From positions 1 to 6,166 of the forward strand of contig CAMDBY010000104.1 of the NCBI GenBank assembly GCA_945889575.1: a stretch of 6,166 bases of DNA, given 5' to 3'. A program made the translations under genes and the position numbers. The DNA is from Bifidobacterium breve. GTDB lineage: Bacteria; Actinomycetota; Acidimicrobiia; Acidimicrobiales; Ilumatobacteraceae. Of the stretch, positions 5,482 through 6,166 are shown piece after piece; position 1 is the stretch's first letter, and each line of letters starts with the position of its first letter. The notes beneath the pieces were generated by a model. That model searched no databases. It was given only the letters and a program-made list of their open reading frames with translations, and had not been told where the DNA came from.

Positions 5482-5511
5482 AAAATACCATCAAACAGTG
5501 ACGATTGTCAC
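5482..5511 (-). promoter_or_regulatory. Candidate promoter of the DUF4193 operon, with dyad over the -35
   Basis: On the minus strand GTGACA (5511-5506) matches the -35 consensus at 5 of 6 positions. An 18-bp spacer leads to TATTTT (5487-5482), a TANNNT -10 with 4 of 6 consensus matches. Transcription would start near 5475, giving a leader of about 70 nt. The -35 lies in a 5-bp dyad, GTGAC (5498-5502) and GTCAC (5507-5511) around GATT, just after the ThyX stop. The dyad could instead be a weak hairpin ending the thyX transcript, but it has no T-run. The match is modest and may be chance. Confidence 0.35.
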
Positions 5512-5519
5512 GAGAGTTG

Positions 5520-6166
5520 TTACTGATCTTTAACGGACCGTTTTGACTCGGCACGCCTCTCGGACTCAAGTCGTTCGAGCTCGGGTACTTCAGTCGTCAT
5601 ATGGGACATTGCAGCAGCGACGGCATGGTGGCCGGCCTTCTCAGAGATCTGTTTGTGCATCTCCAGAGCCACCCTGCGGTACGAAGGATGGCCTTGTGGA
5701 CCAGAACGCAGTTCCAGCATGTGCATCGCCTCGCGAGCGTTGAACTGCATTACATAGCGGATCCGATAGGCCATGGAAACGGCATAACTGGCCTGATACG
5801 GATAGTCGGCCGCAAGGGCGTCGTACAACGAGGAAGATCGAGCCATGACTTCATCAAACATCTCAGCTCCACCAGCTGCATCCACAAGTTCTGGACGGGA
5901 ATAACCGTGGTACGGAGTCAAAGGCTGCCACTCAATTGTTAGTAGGCGATGCCGTTGCATATCGCGAAATGCGCCGTAGTCAGAGAGCACATCGAACCGG
6001 TAGTCAATGCTTTCGAAGGCCCTACCTGGGCGATGGCGACGGTTGTCGCGGTTTCCGATGTACGCATTCAGGATGTCGGTCTTGTCTGCCACGCTCATCG
6101 CTTCGACTCGCATACGAATCTGAGACTCTGACAAATGTGAGTACTGGTAACACGCCGCAGCCACCA
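5520..6166 (-). CDS. thyX: FAD-dependent thymidylate synthase (ThyX family), C-terminal part
   Basis: ThyX makes dTMP from dUMP using methylene-tetrahydrofolate and FAD. The frame runs off the right edge; the first complete codon (6164-6162) is an internal GTG, not a demonstrated start. 214 residues are visible, numbered from it. RRHRPGRAFE (42-51), YRFDVLSDYGAFRDMQRHR (55-73), HGYSRPE (86-92) and MHMLELRSGPQGHPSYRR (147-164) match, from memory, the C-terminal half of the long, apparently two-domain ThyX proteins (about 500 residues) of some actinobacteria and Chloroflexi. The RHR of the signature is kept (71-73), but the rest of RHRxxSxNxxSxR is not: T76, E78, P81 and T83 stand where S, N, S and R are expected. 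This half may be structural or substrate-binding, with the active signature in the missing N-terminal half, or the protein may have a different role. The charged C-terminus ends ESKRSVKDQ. Confidence 0.82.
   Translation of the reverse strand, partial: VAAACYQYSHLSESQIRMRVEAMSVADKTDILNAYIGNRDNRRHRPGRAFESIDYRFDVLSDYGAFRDMQRHRLLTIEWQPLTPYHGYSRPELVDAAGGAEMFDEVMARSSSLYDALAADYPYQASYAVSMAYRIRYVMQFNAREAMHMLELRSGPQGHPSYRRVALEMHKQISEKAGHHAVAAAMSHMTTEVPELERLESERRAESKRSVKDQ

Overview
The window is ordinary protein-coding chromosome from an actinobacterium with about 50 % GC. A WhiB-family regulator and a DUF4193 protein point to Actinomycetota. The moderate GC, the divergent long-type ThyX and the style of the large uncharacterised protein suggest the class Acidimicrobiia (Ilumatobacter-like aquatic lineages). 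The class assignment is inference. I see no tRNA, rRNA, insertion sequence, CRISPR array or prophage gene.

Layout, left to right. Bases 1-189 (+) are the last 62 codons of a PLP lyase that looks like threonine aldolase. A compact promoter with a perfect dyad (210-240) precedes a WhiB-type Fe-S regulator (272-577, +). Converging on it is a minus-strand pair with overlapping ends: a gamma-class carbonic anhydrase-like hexapeptide protein (1396-1929), then a PrmA-like ribosomal protein L11 methyltransferase (582-1403). Diverging from that pair are two plus-strand genes: a 515-residue protein of unknown function with a basic linker and an acidic tail (1984-3531), and an enoyl-CoA hydratase (3575-4357).

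The right third is all on the minus strand. Reading from the right edge it holds the C-terminal part of a divergent ThyX (5520-6166), a 114-bp gap with a candidate promoter and a Shine-Dalgarno site, a hyperacidic DUF4193 protein with a C-terminal four-cysteine motif (4950-5405), a 59-codon ORF that fills the next gap (4766-4945), and a GNAT acetyltransferase (4354-4782). The last three are nearly contiguous and probably co-transcribed. The GNAT gene meets the enoyl-CoA hydratase tail to tail, with both stop codons inside one CTAG.

These genes do not form one pathway. They look like housekeeping blocks: amino-acid metabolism, redox-responsive regulation, ribosome modification, acyl-CoA metabolism and thymidylate supply. 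The items most worth a second look are the modular unknown protein, the hidden small ORF in the DUF4193 operon, the degenerate ThyX signature, and the dyads that overlap the -35 elements of two predicted promoters.
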